64,000 bases of DNA from JANPBY01 sp963805505 (GCA_963805505.1 CAWDUP010000002.1:62001-126000); one strand, 5' to 3'. Positions 17,418 to 26,880 are shown, counted from the first letter of the stretch. Translations and numbers: made by a program. Notes: generated from the sequence alone by a model not told the origin.

Positions 17418-18097
17418 TCGCTGGGCGCGCCCGCCTTGTAGCCGACACCGCGGACGGTCACGACGATCTCCGGGTTCTCGGGATCGAGCTCGATCTTCGA
17501 GCGCAGGCGCTGGACGTGGACGTTGACCAGACGGGTGTCCGCGGCGTGCCGGTAGCCCCAGACCTGATCGAGCAGCAGCCCGCGCGTGAACACCTGCCAA
17601 GGTTTGCGGGCCAGGGCCACGAGCAGGTCGAACTCCAGGGGTGTGAGGTTGATGACGGTCTCGCCGCGGCGGACCTCGTGCCCGGCGACGTCGATGGTCA
17701 GATCGCCGATCGACAGAGGACCTTGTGCGGGATCGACGGTCGGGCGCAATCGTGCCCGGACGCGGGCGACGAGCTCCTTGGGCTTGAACGGCTTGACGAC
17801 ATAGTCGTCGGCGCCGCTCTCCAGGCCGAGAACCACGTCGACGGTGTCGCCCTTCGCGGTGAGCATCACGATCGGCACGCCTGACTCGGCCCTGATCTGC
17901 TTGGCGACGTCGATACCGTCCCGGCCAGGGAGCATCAAGTCGAGCAGGACCAGGTCGGGGCGGGTCTCCCGAAAGACGTCGAAAGCGGTCGAGCCGTCGG
18001 CGCAGAAGAACGGCTCGAAGCCCTCACCGCGAAGCACGATGCCGAGCATCTCCGCCAGCGCGGTGTCGTCGTCTACGACAAGCACACGGCCCTTCAT
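17414..18097 (-). CDS. mtrA: DNA-binding response regulator MtrA
   Basis: A 227-residue OmpR-family regulator. The receiver has DDD (9-11), phosphoacceptor Asp53 (LLDLMLPG), Thr80 and Lys102 (VVKPFKP). The winged-helix domain (about 130-225) includes LTPLEFDLLVALARKPWQV and VNVHVQRLRSKIE. In mycobacteria MtrA is essential and controls replication, division and peptidoglycan hydrolase genes. The start has a GGAGAAG site directly upstream. It heads the mtrA-mtrB-lpqB operon and is divergent from the membrane-protein operon at 18226. Confidence 0.96.
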   Translation of the reverse strand: MKGRVLVVDDDTALAEMLGIVLRGEGFEPFFCADGSTAFDVFRETRPDLVLLDLMLPGRDGIDVAKQIRAESGVPIVMLTAKGDTVDVVLGLESGADDYVVKPFKPKELVARVRARLRPTVDPAQGPLSIGDLTIDVAGHEVRRGETVINLTPLEFDLLVALARKPWQVFTRGLLLDQVWGYRHAADTRLVNVHVQRLRSKIELDPENPEIVVTVRGVGYKAGAPSE

Positions 18098-18122
18098 CTT
18101 CTCCGCCCTCTCCGTTCATCGG

Positions 18123-18177
18123 GTCCTGAGAGGACACGGTAGGCCCGTCGCAGGGTCCCATCGTCTAATCCGACGAT
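18123..18177. promoter_or_regulatory. inverted repeats in the mtrA divergent spacer
   Basis: The 128-base spacer between divergently transcribed mtrA and the GPDPase-like gene holds two perfect inverted repeats: GTCCT-gag-AGGAC (18123-18135) and ATCGTC-taatcc-GACGAT (18160-18177). Both are positioned as possible operators for either promoter. The factor is unknown; MtrA autoregulation is one guess and is not supported by a recognised MtrA site. Confidence 0.35.
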
Positions 18178-18225
18178 TTGCGAGCCTGCGCGGTTCCCCA
18201 GTGGGGCAGGTGGAACGATGGCCCG

Positions 18226-19350
18226 ATGAGCGACCAGTCGGGGTGGGGACCGCCCGAGGACGAGTTCAAACCGGTCGACGGTACGCCGCCCTACCCCGGG
18301 TGGTCGCCCGAGCAGCCTGGTCCTCCCGGGGGTGCAGCCCCGGAGCAGCCAGGTCCGCCGCCCGGCCAGCCCTACCCGCCGCCCGGGTACGGCCAGGCAG
18401 GGTACGGCCAGGGGTACGGCCAGCAATACGGCGCGTACGGCTATGCGCCACCGCCGGCCCCGAAACCGGGGGTCATCCCCCTGCGACCACTGGGAGTTGG
18501 GGAGATCCTCGACGGGGCGATCCAGTGCGTTCGAGCAAACCCCAAGATCATGCTCGGCCTGTCGGCGATCGTGGTCACGATCGCTCAGCTGATCTCCTTC
18601 GCCCTGCTGGCCGCAGTGGCAGGCAACCTCACCGCACTCGATCCGGAGACCGCGTCGACCGATGAGGTGATCGGTGCTCTTGGCGGTCTGGTCGGCGCCA
18701 CCGGGTTGGGGTTCATCGTGAGCAGCCTCGCCCAGGTTGTGCTGTCCGGGTTGCTCACAGTCGTCGTAGGCCGCGCGGTCCTCGGACAGAAGGTCACCCT
18801 TGGCGAGGCGTGGACCGAGCTGAGGCCGCGGGTCCTGCCGTTGATCGGGCTGTCGATCCTGGTCTATCTGCTGGCCGGTATCGGGCTGATCTTCTGCCTC
18901 CTCCCCGGCATCTGGCTCTACACGATGTGGTGGGTGGCAGCGCCTGCGTTGATCCTCGAACGAGCCGGGGTCATCACGGCGATGAAGCGATCGTGGCGGC
19001 TGATCACCGGGTCGTTCTGGCGCACCCTGCTGGTGGTCGTCCTCACCGTGATCCTCACCCAGGTGATCGCGGGCGTGGTGTCCTTGCCGTTCACCCTGCT
19101 CGCCGGCGGCTTCGATGCCTTCAGCACCGGCGGCGCCGACAGCTTCGGCACGATCACGACCGCCTCCCTGTTCGCCAGCACACTGGGCGCGATCGTGGCC
19201 GGAACGCTGACGTTCCCCTTCACGGCATCGGTCACGGTGCTGCTCTACATCGACCGGCGGATGCGCCTTGAAGGTCTCGACCTCGAGCTGAGCCGGGCGG
19301 CTTCCACCGGCGGACCGGCCGCCGCCGGTCCGGCTCCCCCTGCACCGTGA
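18226..19350 (+). CDS. GPDPase-type multi-pass membrane domain protein
   Basis: A 374-residue protein from ATG 18226 (MSDQSGWGPPEDEFK). The first 95 residues are a proline/glycine/tyrosine-rich cytosolic segment with GYGQAGYGQGYGQQYG-like repeats. About six membrane helices follow, in the pattern of the glycerophosphoryl diester phosphodiesterase membrane domain (LRPLGVGEILDGAIQCVRANPKIM). No catalytic phosphodiesterase domain is present. It leads an operon whose next gene starts inside its stop codon (TGATG). The function in actinobacteria is unknown but it is linked to the MoxR/DUF58 system by position. Confidence 0.8.
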   Translation: MSDQSGWGPPEDEFKPVDGTPPYPGWSPEQPGPPGGAAPEQPGPPPGQPYPPPGYGQAGYGQGYGQQYGAYGYAPPPAPKPGVIPLRPLGVGEILDGAIQCVRANPKIMLGLSAIVVTIAQLISFALLAAVAGNLTALDPETASTDEVIGALGGLVGATGLGFIVSSLAQVVLSGLLTVVVGRAVLGQKVTLGEAWTELRPRVLPLIGLSILVYLLAGIGLIFCLLPGIWLYTMWWVAAPALILERAGVITAMKRSWRLITGSFWRTLLVVVLTVILTQVIAGVVSLPFTLLAGGFDAFSTGGADSFGTITTASLFASTLGAIVAGTLTFPFTASVTVLLYIDRRMRLEGLDLELSRAASTGGPAAAGPAPPAP

Positions 19351-19991
19351 TGTTCCCAGCTGAGGTTCCGGTCGACCTCGGCCGAGACGCCGCCCACCGG
19401 CTGGCGGTCGAGGAGCTGGCCAAGCCCGAATATCACGTCGATGATCCAAGCCTGTTCCAGCGAGCCGTCACCTGGATCATCAACACGATCGTCGACCTGT
19501 TCGACCGGGCCTCCCAAGTCGTCCCTGGTGGCCCCTGGGGACTGGCCGTCATCGCGCTGGCGATCATGCTGATCATCGCGGCGGTCTTGTGGCGGGGCGG
19601 GCCGGTGCGACGCTCCGGGGCGGGGGAAGGTGCGTTGTTCGTGGGACGGCCGCGCTCGGCTGCCGAGCACCGGGCAGCGGCCGACCGCGCCGCAGCTGCC
19701 GCTCGGTGGGAGGAGGCGGTCCTCGAGCGCTACCGAGCCATGGTCCGCTCGCTCGAAGAGCGCACGATCCTCGAGCCCCGGCCGGGGCGGACCGCTGACG
19801 AGGCGGCAGCCGAAGCCGGCGTCGCGCTGCCGCTGCTGGCTCGGAACTTGAAAGCCGCCGCCGACACCTTCGACGCGGTCGTGTACGGCGGCCGGTCAGC
19901 GACGTCCACCGACGATCGCTTCCTGCGCGAGCTGGACAACGCTGCGGCGGCCACCCCGCCACGCGCGCACGCGGCCGGGGCTCGCTGGTGA
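19350..19991 (+). CDS. DUF4129 domain protein
   Basis: A 213-residue protein starting at ATG 19350, overlapping the preceding stop by one base; a GTG one codon earlier is possible. A single membrane helix lies at about 63-81. The C-terminal part is a DUF4129 domain (RWEEAVLERYRAMVRSLEERTILEPRPGRTADEAA), often attached to transglutaminase-like proteins but here stand-alone. It is translationally coupled both sides, with the next gene starting GTGA within its stop. Likely a membrane component of the MoxR-linked complex. Confidence 0.85.
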   Translation: MFPAEVPVDLGRDAAHRLAVEELAKPEYHVDDPSLFQRAVTWIINTIVDLFDRASQVVPGGPWGLAVIALAIMLIIAAVLWRGGPVRRSGAGEGALFVGRPRSAAEHRAAADRAAAAARWEEAVLERYRAMVRSLEERTILEPRPGRTADEAAAEAGVALPLLARNLKAAADTFDAVVYGGRSATSTDDRFLRELDNAAAATPPRAHAAGARW

Positions 19992-21193
19992 GCTTGATCG
20001 AGGCACCGCCACCGACGGCTGCGCCGGCCGCACCAGCGTCACCAACCGGAGCGCAGCTGTGGCGCTCGTGGCGCCGTCCCGCCGTCGTGGTCGCCCTGGT
20101 GCTGCTGGTCGCCCTGCTCATCGCCGTCTTGTCCTCAGGAGGTCGCACCGGCACCTTGGACCCGGACTCGGTGAGCCCGGCCGGGAGCCGAGCGGTGGCC
20201 CAGCTGCTGCGCGGTCAAGGCGTCTCGGTGGACCGCGCCTTCGGCATCGCAGCCGCCACCGACGCTCGACCAGGCGACACGCTGGTCATCTCGATGCCCG
20301 ATCTGCTCACGGTCCAACAGGCCAAGGAGCTGGCTTCCACCGGAGCCGACGTAGTCATCGTCGACGCCAGCCGGCCGGAGATCGTCAAGGCATTCGCCGC
20401 AGATCTCAGCCCTCGTCCTGGCGGAAAGCCAACGGTGCGAGAACCCGCGTGCGCACTACCGGCCGCCGCCCGCGCCGGGAACGCAGAGACCGGCGGCACG
20501 GCCTACGCCGTCGGCCCTGGCAGCCTCGACGCGGTTATGTGCTACCCCGTAGGTGGCGACCCGACGGTCGTCATGACCCGCACAGACGGACACGCGGTGA
20601 CGCTTCTGGGATCGGGTGCGATCCTGGAGAACGACCGGCTTACGACGGCGGGAAACGCGGCACTGGCCCTTGGCCTGCTGGGCACGAACCCGCGCCTCGT
20701 CTGGCACGTGCCGTCTTTCGACGACTTCCCGATCGCGCCGCAGAAGACGTTCTGGGAGCTTGTCCCCCCGTGGGTGATCGCCGCGCTGTGGCAGGGGGCC
20801 GTCGCTGTGCTCTTGCTAGCCCTGTGGCGGGCCCGTCGGCTCGGCCCGGTCGTGGCAGAGCCGTTGCCGGTCGTCGTACGAGCATCGGAGGCCACCGAAG
20901 GGCGCGGCCGGATGTATCGCCGGGCTGGCGCTCGTGACCGAGCAGCCGCGGCCTTGCGATCAGCAACGGTCAGCCGTCTGAGACCCGCCCTCGGACTTTC
21001 GCCCTCGGCGGGACACGAGGCCGTCGTCGCTGTCGTGGCCGAGCACAGCGGGTGGTCAGACCCTGAGGTCGCAGCCGTGCTGTTCGGAGGACCGCCCGAC
21101 GACGACGCCGCCCTGGTCCGTCTCGCCAACACTCTTGACGGTCTCGAGCGGCAGGTCCGGGGCCAACGTCTCGGCTCATCTCCCTTACGGTGA
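19988..21193 (+). CDS. DUF4350 domain protein
   Basis: A 401-residue membrane-anchored protein. TM1 is at about 29-50. The DUF4350 domain follows (TLDPDSVSPAGSRAVAQLLRGQGVSV ... LVISMPDLLT), resembling the GATase-like extracytoplasmic domain of this family. A second TM lies near 262-285 (WVIAALWQGAVAVLLLALW), with a basic cytosolic C-terminal tail. The start overlaps the DUF4129 stop (GTGA). DUF4129-DUF4350-MoxR-DUF58 is a recurrent actinobacterial operon of uncharacterised, envelope-related function. Confidence 0.85.
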   Translation: MSLIEAPPPTAAPAAPASPTGAQLWRSWRRPAVVVALVLLVALLIAVLSSGGRTGTLDPDSVSPAGSRAVAQLLRGQGVSVDRAFGIAAATDARPGDTLVISMPDLLTVQQAKELASTGADVVIVDASRPEIVKAFAADLSPRPGGKPTVREPACALPAAARAGNAETGGTAYAVGPGSLDAVMCYPVGGDPTVVMTRTDGHAVTLLGSGAILENDRLTTAGNAALALGLLGTNPRLVWHVPSFDDFPIAPQKTFWELVPPWVIAALWQGAVAVLLLALWRARRLGPVVAEPLPVVVRASEATEGRGRMYRRAGARDRAAAALRSATVSRLRPALGLSPSAGHEAVVAVVAEHSGWSDPEVAAVLFGGPPDDDAALVRLANTLDGLERQVRGQRLGSSPLR

Positions 21194-21197
21194 CCTC

Positions 21198-22271
<1,074 letters not shown>

Positions 22272-22292
22272 GCGCTGCCGAGCCCCCCGCCC

Positions 22293-23603
22293 ATGGCGCT
22301 GACCGGACGCCTCGCCCTGCTGGCCCTGCTGGGTCTCCTGGTCGTCGTCGCCCTGGTAGACGGCGCCGGCTGGTCGATCCTTCCGGCCCTCGTCGCGGTC
22401 AACGCCACGCTCCTGGCCGCGGTGGTGGTCGACCTCACGCTGGCCGGATCGGTGCGGGGGCTGCTGTTCACTCGCACCGGTGACACGCGGGTCCGGCTGG
22501 GCGAGTCCGCCGAGGTGGATCTGCTGGTCACCAACCCCGGGCGACGCGCCGTGCACGGACGGATCCGCGACGCCTGGCCACCTTCGGCAGGCGTCACCGA
22601 GCAACGGCACAACCTCGCCCTCCCGCCGGGCGAGCGACGACGCGTGGTCTCGCAGCTTCTCCCCACCCGGCGGGGCGACCGGCGCGCCGCCCGGGTGACG
22701 GTGCGGTCCTCGGGTCCGCTGGGGTTGGCCGCGCGACAGGGCTCGCACGTCGTTCCCTGGACGGTGCGGACGCTTCCGCCGTTCACCTCTCGCAAGCACC
22801 TGCCGGCCAAGCTGGCCCGCCTGCGAGAGCTCGATGGCCGTACGGCAATCATGGTTCGAGGGCAGGGCACCGAGTTCGACTCACTTCGGGAGTACGTCGA
22901 GGGCGACGACGTACGGTCGATCGACTGGCGTGCCACCGCGCGGTCCGGCGGTCTGGTGGTGCGGACCTGGCGCCCCGAACGCGACCGTCACGTGCTGCTG
23001 GTCCTTGACACCGGGCGCACAGCGGCCGGCCGGGTCGGTGACGCCCCCCGGCTCGACGCCGCCATGGATGCGGCGTTGCTGCTCGCCGCTCTGGCCTCGC
23101 GGGCTGGGGACCGGGTCGACCTGGTGGCTCACGACCGGGTCGAACGAGCGGCCGTGGTCGGGGTGCCGTCGACGGAGTTGCTCCACCACCTGGTCCAAGC
23201 GATGGCGCCGCTCGAGGCGGGCCTCGTCGAGACCGACTGGCGAGCCGTCGCCTCGACCGTGCTACGACGGGCGGGGCATCGGTCTCTGGTGGTTCTGCTC
23301 ACCGGCCTCGACCCGGCACCCCTCGAGGAGGGCCTGCTGCCGGTACTCCCGGCCTTGGCCGGCCGCCACCGTCTGCTCGTGGCCTCGGTCGCGGACCCGC
23401 GCATCGCCGAGCTCGCGACCGGTCGCGCCGACGCGGACGCCGTGTACGCCGCCGCAGCTGCTGCCCGGGCCACCGCTGCGCGCGGCCAGCTGGAGCGTGT
23501 CCTGCGTCGCCACGGCGTGGATGTCGTGGACGCTCCCCCCGACGACCTGCCCCCGAAGCTCGCCGACGCCTACCTCGCCCTCAAGGCCGCCGGCCGGCTC
23601 TAG
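22293..23603 (+). CDS. DUF58 domain protein, MoxR partner
   Basis: A 436-residue protein with two N-terminal membrane helices (about 7-27 and 30-52). The DUF58 signature is GTEFDSLREYVEGDDVRSIDWRATARSG (about 190-217, of which the core is DDVRSIDWRATA). The C-terminal region has a VWA-like fold (VLLVLDTGRTAAG, LLTGLDPAP). DUF58 proteins are the standard partners of MoxR ATPases and are presumed to form metal-dependent adhesion-type modules at the membrane. It is the last gene of the 18.2-23.6 kb run. Confidence 0.9.
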   Translation: MALTGRLALLALLGLLVVVALVDGAGWSILPALVAVNATLLAAVVVDLTLAGSVRGLLFTRTGDTRVRLGESAEVDLLVTNPGRRAVHGRIRDAWPPSAGVTEQRHNLALPPGERRRVVSQLLPTRRGDRRAARVTVRSSGPLGLAARQGSHVVPWTVRTLPPFTSRKHLPAKLARLRELDGRTAIMVRGQGTEFDSLREYVEGDDVRSIDWRATARSGGLVVRTWRPERDRHVLLVLDTGRTAAGRVGDAPRLDAAMDAALLLAALASRAGDRVDLVAHDRVERAAVVGVPSTELLHHLVQAMAPLEAGLVETDWRAVASTVLRRAGHRSLVVLLTGLDPAPLEEGLLPVLPALAGRHRLLVASVADPRIAELATGRADADAVYAAAAAARATAARGQLERVLRRHGVDVVDAPPDDLPPKLADAYLALKAAGRL

Positions 23604-23634
23604 ACCAACCGCGGCCGGGTGCCAGGATGCCGCA

Positions 23635-24048
23635 GTGCACTCCTGTCCCTTCTGCCCGCCGGTGTCGGGGGGCGTGATCGCGGTTTCTGGTCCCTGCTTC
23701 GCCATGTGGACGGGCGCCACCCCCGAGGGGTCGGCCATGGTGCTGCCCGTCAGGCACGTCGCTTCGCCGTTCGACCTGACCGCCGAGGAATGGGCTTCGA
23801 CGCGCGAACTTCTGGCCACGCTTCGAGACACGCTCGAGGATCGGTTTCACCCGGACGGCTACAACGTCGGCTGGAACGTGCAGCCGGTCGGTGGACAGTC
23901 GATTCCGCACGCCCACTGCCACCTGATCCCGAGGTATGGCGACGAACCGTTCGCAGGGCGGGGCCTTCGGTTCTGGTTCAAGAGCGAAAAGAACCGACGT
24001 CCGCAGTTCCCGTCACGTGCGGTCCCAGAACATCGCCCAGGGGACTAA
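23635..24048 (+). CDS. HIT family protein
   Basis: A 137-residue histidine-triad protein from GTG 23635 (VHSCPFC). The nucleotide-binding triad PHAHCHLIPRYGDE (about 92-105) is intact, and CPFC near the N-terminus is the zinc-type CxxC found in Hint-like members. HIT proteins hydrolyse nucleoside phosphoramidates or adenylates in the cytosol. Length is normal. Its 3' end overlaps the convergent VOC gene by four bases. It opens the accessory block that separates DUF58 from SpoIIM. Confidence 0.82.
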   Translation: MHSCPFCPPVSGGVIAVSGPCFAMWTGATPEGSAMVLPVRHVASPFDLTAEEWASTRELLATLRDTLEDRFHPDGYNVGWNVQPVGGQSIPHAHCHLIPRYGDEPFAGRGLRFWFKSEKNRRPQFPSRAVPEHRPGD

Positions 24049-24398
24049 GGGCGTCTGCTCGACAGGACGCAGAACTCGTTGCCTTCGGGATCCTCCAGCA
24101 CGACCCAGGACTGCTCCCCTTGGCCGACGTCCACGTGCCGCGCCCCTAGGCCGAGGAGTCGCGCGACCTCGGCCCCCTGGTCGTCGGGACGGAAGTCGAG
24201 GTGGAGACGGTTCTTGCCCGCCTTCGGCTCGCCGGCCTCGCCGAACAGCAGTCCGGGCATCCGATCCGCCGTTGGCCGGATCTCGAACTCGTCCGGATCG
24301 TCGTTCACCACGACCCAGCCGAGCGCGTCGGCCCACCAACGGCCCAGCTTCACGGGGTCGGCGGAGTCAACGATCACCTGTTCCCATTCCAGAGCCAT
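24045..24398 (-). CDS. VOC (glyoxalase/bleomycin-resistance) family protein
   Basis: A 117-residue single VOC domain from ATG 24398 (MALEWEQVIVDSADP); an upstream in-frame extension would run through the divergent arr start and is rejected. The C-terminal WVVLEDPEGNEFCVL is the conserved second metal-ligand strand. These small proteins act as dioxygenase-like or resistance-binding domains; the substrate is unknown. Only 18 bases separate its start from that of arr. Confidence 0.8.
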   Translation of the reverse strand: MALEWEQVIVDSADPVKLGRWWADALGWVVVNDDPDEFEIRPTADRMPGLLFGEAGEPKAGKNRLHLDFRPDDQGAEVARLLGLGARHVDVGQGEQSWVVLEDPEGNEFCVLSSRRP

Positions 24399-24416
24399 GC
24401 TGGAAAATCTACTGCC

Positions 24417-24878
24417 ATGAACGAGAACAACGGCGCGTACGTGCCCGTGACCTATGACAGCTGCGCTCACATCGAGGGGCCGTTCTACCACGGCACCAAG
24501 TCGGCGCTAGCCGTTGGAACTGAGCTGGTGCCGGGATTCGGTTCCAACTTCCACGAGGGAAGGGTGTCCAACAACATCTACTTCTCAACGCTGGTGGAGA
24601 CCGCCGTCTGGGGAGCCGAGCTCGCGACAGCCCTCGCTGGGCTCGAGGCGCGGGGACACATCTACCTGGTGGAACCCGCAGGGCCGTTCGAGGACGACCC
24701 GAATGTGACCAACAAGCGGTTCCCCGGGAACATCACGCAGTCCTACCGAACGCGCCACCCGCTGCGAGTCGTGGCTGAGCTGGACAACTGGGAGGGCCAT
24801 CCCCCCGAGGTACTCAAGCAGATGCTGGACAACCTCGCCTTGCTCCGCGAGCAGGGTCGAGACGTCATCGAGGACTAG
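24417..24878 (+). CDS. arr: rifamycin ADP-ribosyltransferase Arr
   Basis: A 153-residue Arr protein, close to the usual 140. The fold residues are visible: FYHGTKSAL (His25), NNIYFST (Tyr55), and EDDPNVTNKRFPGNITQSYR (the acidic Asp93/Asp94 segment). Arr inactivates rifamycins by ADP-ribosylating the C23 hydroxyl with NAD+. Start ATG 24417 lies only 18 bases from the divergent VOC start, so the promoter must be inside the VOC gene or the message is leaderless. The gene lies in an accessory insertion and appears lower in GC than its neighbours. Confidence 0.9.
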   Translation: MNENNGAYVPVTYDSCAHIEGPFYHGTKSALAVGTELVPGFGSNFHEGRVSNNIYFSTLVETAVWGAELATALAGLEARGHIYLVEPAGPFEDDPNVTNKRFPGNITQSYRTRHPLRVVAELDNWEGHPPEVLKQMLDNLALLREQGRDVIED

Positions 24879-24954
24879 CCAGTGCCCCGCCTCGGGGAAC
24901 ACCTGCACAGAGGCGCCGCACACCTCGCGGTCGCCAGGAGCAAGACTGACCTGC

Positions 24955-25560
24955 ATGGAGTTCACCGAAGTCGTACGCCGCCGCCGGATGATCCGGCACT
25001 ACACCGACGAACCGATCCCGACCGAGGCCGTCGAGCGGATCCTCGCCGCTGCTGTGCGTGCGCCGTCGGCCGGCTTCTCGCAAGGCTGGGCATTCCTCGC
25101 CCTCACGTCAGCCGAGGATCGCGCCCGCTTCTGGCCGTTCGTCCCGACCCGCGTGCAGCAGACGCCGACCATGCAGCTCGCCCCCCTGGTGGTGGTGCCG
25201 TTGGCCCACAAGGCGACCTACCTCGAGCGATATGCCGAACCGGACAAGGGATGGGAGGACCGGGCCGAGGCGCGGTGGCCGGCGCCGTACTGGTTCATCG
25301 ACACCGGCATGGCCTCGCTGATGATGCTGCTGGCAGCCGTCGACGAGGGGCTGGATGCGTGCTTCTTCGGCATCCAGCCCGAGATGCTCGGGCCGTTTCG
25401 CGCCGCCTTCGACGTGCCCGACGACTACGCGCCCATCGGCGGCATCACCGTCGGCCACCGCTCGCCGGACACCCCGCCGCAGGTCGCTGCGGTGGACCAA
25501 CGGCGCCGTGGGCTTGACTCCGTCGTCCATCGAGGCCGCTTCGGTGTCCACGCCTCTTGA
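24955..25560 (+). CDS. nitroreductase family protein
   Basis: A 201-residue FMN-dependent nitroreductase-like protein. N-terminal RRRRMIRHYTDEPIPTEAVERIL and RAPSAGFSQGWAFL (about 37-50) form the flavin-binding part. SLMMLLAAVDEGLDACFFGI is the conserved central helix. The length is normal and there is no signal peptide. Family members reduce nitro compounds, quinones or F420-like substrates with NAD(P)H; the specific substrate is unknown. It lies 76 bases downstream of arr on the same strand and ends just before the repeat region. Confidence 0.85.
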   Translation: MEFTEVVRRRRMIRHYTDEPIPTEAVERILAAAVRAPSAGFSQGWAFLALTSAEDRARFWPFVPTRVQQTPTMQLAPLVVVPLAHKATYLERYAEPDKGWEDRAEARWPAPYWFIDTGMASLMMLLAAVDEGLDACFFGIQPEMLGPFRAAFDVPDDYAPIGGITVGHRSPDTPPQVAAVDQRRRGLDSVVHRGRFGVHAS

Positions 25561-25624
25561 TCGTCGGCGCTGCACCTGCTCCCCAAGGCCGTGTGTCCCT
25601 CGGAGAGCACGATCAGTGGTCTCG

Positions 25625-25716
25625 GTGGGCGGGGTCGGGTCGAAGAGTTTCGTTGAGAACACGCGGCGAAGCCGCGGTGAAGCAGAAACTCGCAGACCCG
25701 AGCCCGCCCACCGACC
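25625..25716. repeat. palindromic repeat element, copy 1
   Basis: The element is a long imperfect palindrome. Outer arms GTGGGCGGGGTCGGGTC and GACCCGAGCCCGCCCAC pair with a single mismatch. Inner GAGTTTC/GAAACTC pair perfectly, and the tip is CGCGGC-gaa-GCCGCG. An internal bulge separates the inner arm from the tip. Bases 25635-25716 are identical to 25763-25844 in copy 2. Its place between convergent genes fits a bidirectional terminator or a mobile palindromic unit. Confidence 0.85.
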
Positions 25717-25752
25717 AACCCCGATCAGCAACACCGAGCCGAAGAACCCGCA

Positions 25753-25844
25753 GTGGGCAGGATCGGGTCGAAGAGTTTCGTTGAGAACACGCGGCGAAGC
25801 CGCGGTGAAGCAGAAACTCGCAGACCCGAGCCCGCCCACCGACC
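25753..25844. repeat. palindromic repeat element, copy 2
   Basis: This is a second copy in the same orientation, 128 bases downstream of copy 1. The inner 82 bases are identical. The outer left arm differs at two positions (GTGGGCAGGATCGGGTC), weakening pairing slightly. Perfect identity over 82 bases in non-coding DNA indicates recent duplication or transposition-like spread. Confidence 0.85.
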
Positions 25845-25881
25845 GAACGCCCCAACGACTCCGGGGGCGACCTCAGGAGGT

Positions 25882-26880
25882 TCAGCCCGCCGTGGGGAGT
25901 ACGTCCCCGCGCACGGACTCGTCCACGTCACCTGTCTCTCCCGCCAAGGCGGCGGGACGCCCCAGCACCACCACCCAGGCGACGAAAGCCGCCCAGACCA
26001 GGAAGCCAACAGTGATTCGCGCCCACGTGGGCAACGGCGACGGTGTGACGAAGGCCTCGACGAGCCCCGAGACGAGCAGCAGCAAGCCGAGTCCGATGGC
26101 AATCCCCATGGCCGCTCGACCCTCTCGGCCGAAGGCTTGCCCACGGGTCTGTTGGCCCGGATCGACGAGGGTCCAACCCAGACGCAAGCCAACCCCAGCG
26201 GCGACGAAGACGCAGGTCAGCTCGAGCATGCCGTGCGGGAGGATCAGGCCGAAGAACAGGTCGAGGCGACCGTTCGCGGCCATCAGCCCGCCAGCGATCC
26301 CCACGTTGAAGGCATTGGTCCACAACAGGTAGATCACCGGGATGCCGTACAGGCCTCCGAGCGCGATGCACAGCGCTGCTACCCACGCATTGTTGGTCCA
26401 GACGCGGAACGCGAACGATGAGGCCGGAGCGGAGGAGTAGTAGCTCTCGAAGTCCTGCTGCACCAACGATTTGATCTGCTCCGGAGACGCCAAGGAAGCC
26501 TGGACCTCCGGATTCGCTGCGACCCACCAGCCGACGATGACCGAAGCCACGACGAACCCCGCCGCGGCTCCGAGGACCCACCAGCGGGCTCGCCAGACAG
26601 CGACCGGGAAGTCCACCCGCAGAAAGTGCGTGACCGTGCTCCACCCGGACGACGACACCCCGGTGACCCGGGCTCGCGCCCGCGCGACCAACGAGGACAG
26701 TCTGGCGACAAGGGCCGGATCGGGCGCTTGGGTCTGAACGACGGACAAGTGCGTGGCAACCCGCTGATACAGGTCGACCAGCTCATCGGTCTCGGCGCCG
26801 TCGAGGCGCCGCCGGCGCACCAACGCATCCAACCGATCCCACTCAGCCCGGTGGGCGGCCACGTAGGCATCGACGTCCAT
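25882..26880 (-). CDS. SpoIIM (stage II sporulation protein M) family membrane protein
   Basis: A 332-residue DUF95/SpoIIM protein. A soluble helical N-terminus (MDVDAYVAAHRAEWDRLDAL) precedes about five to six membrane helices. The conserved motifs are FRVWTNNAWVAALCIALGGLYGIP (core NNAWVAALCIALGG) and LILPHGMLELTCVFVAAGVGLRLG (core LPHGMLEL). In non-sporulating actinobacteria it pairs with RDD and DUF58/MoxR genes, so here it is the displaced partner of the 18-23 kb operon. Function in these organisms is unknown. Confidence 0.87.
   Translation of the reverse strand: MDVDAYVAAHRAEWDRLDALVRRRRLDGAETDELVDLYQRVATHLSVVQTQAPDPALVARLSSLVARARARVTGVSSSGWSTVTHFLRVDFPVAVWRARWWVLGAAAGFVVASVIVGWWVAANPEVQASLASPEQIKSLVQQDFESYYSSAPASSFAFRVWTNNAWVAALCIALGGLYGIPVIYLLWTNAFNVGIAGGLMAANGRLDLFFGLILPHGMLELTCVFVAAGVGLRLGWTLVDPGQQTRGQAFGREGRAAMGIAIGLGLLLLVSGLVEAFVTPSPLPTWARITVGFLVWAAFVAWVVVLGRPAALAGETGDVDESVRGDVLPTAG

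Larger units (their letters stand above)
25561..25881. other. 321-base non-coding region holding two palindromic repeats
   Basis: This region lies between the convergent ends of the nitroreductase and SpoIIM-type genes. It is largely filled by two copies of a roughly 92-base palindromic element (listed separately), separated by 36 bases. Short frames reading through the repeats give repeated arginine/serine-rich peptides on both strands and are not considered genes. Confidence 0.75.

Noticed and set aside
25561..25881. CRISPR-like array
   Set aside because: Only two copies exist, each is a long palindrome far larger than a CRISPR repeat, and no cas genes are present apart from an unrelated RecB-like nuclease 22 kb away.
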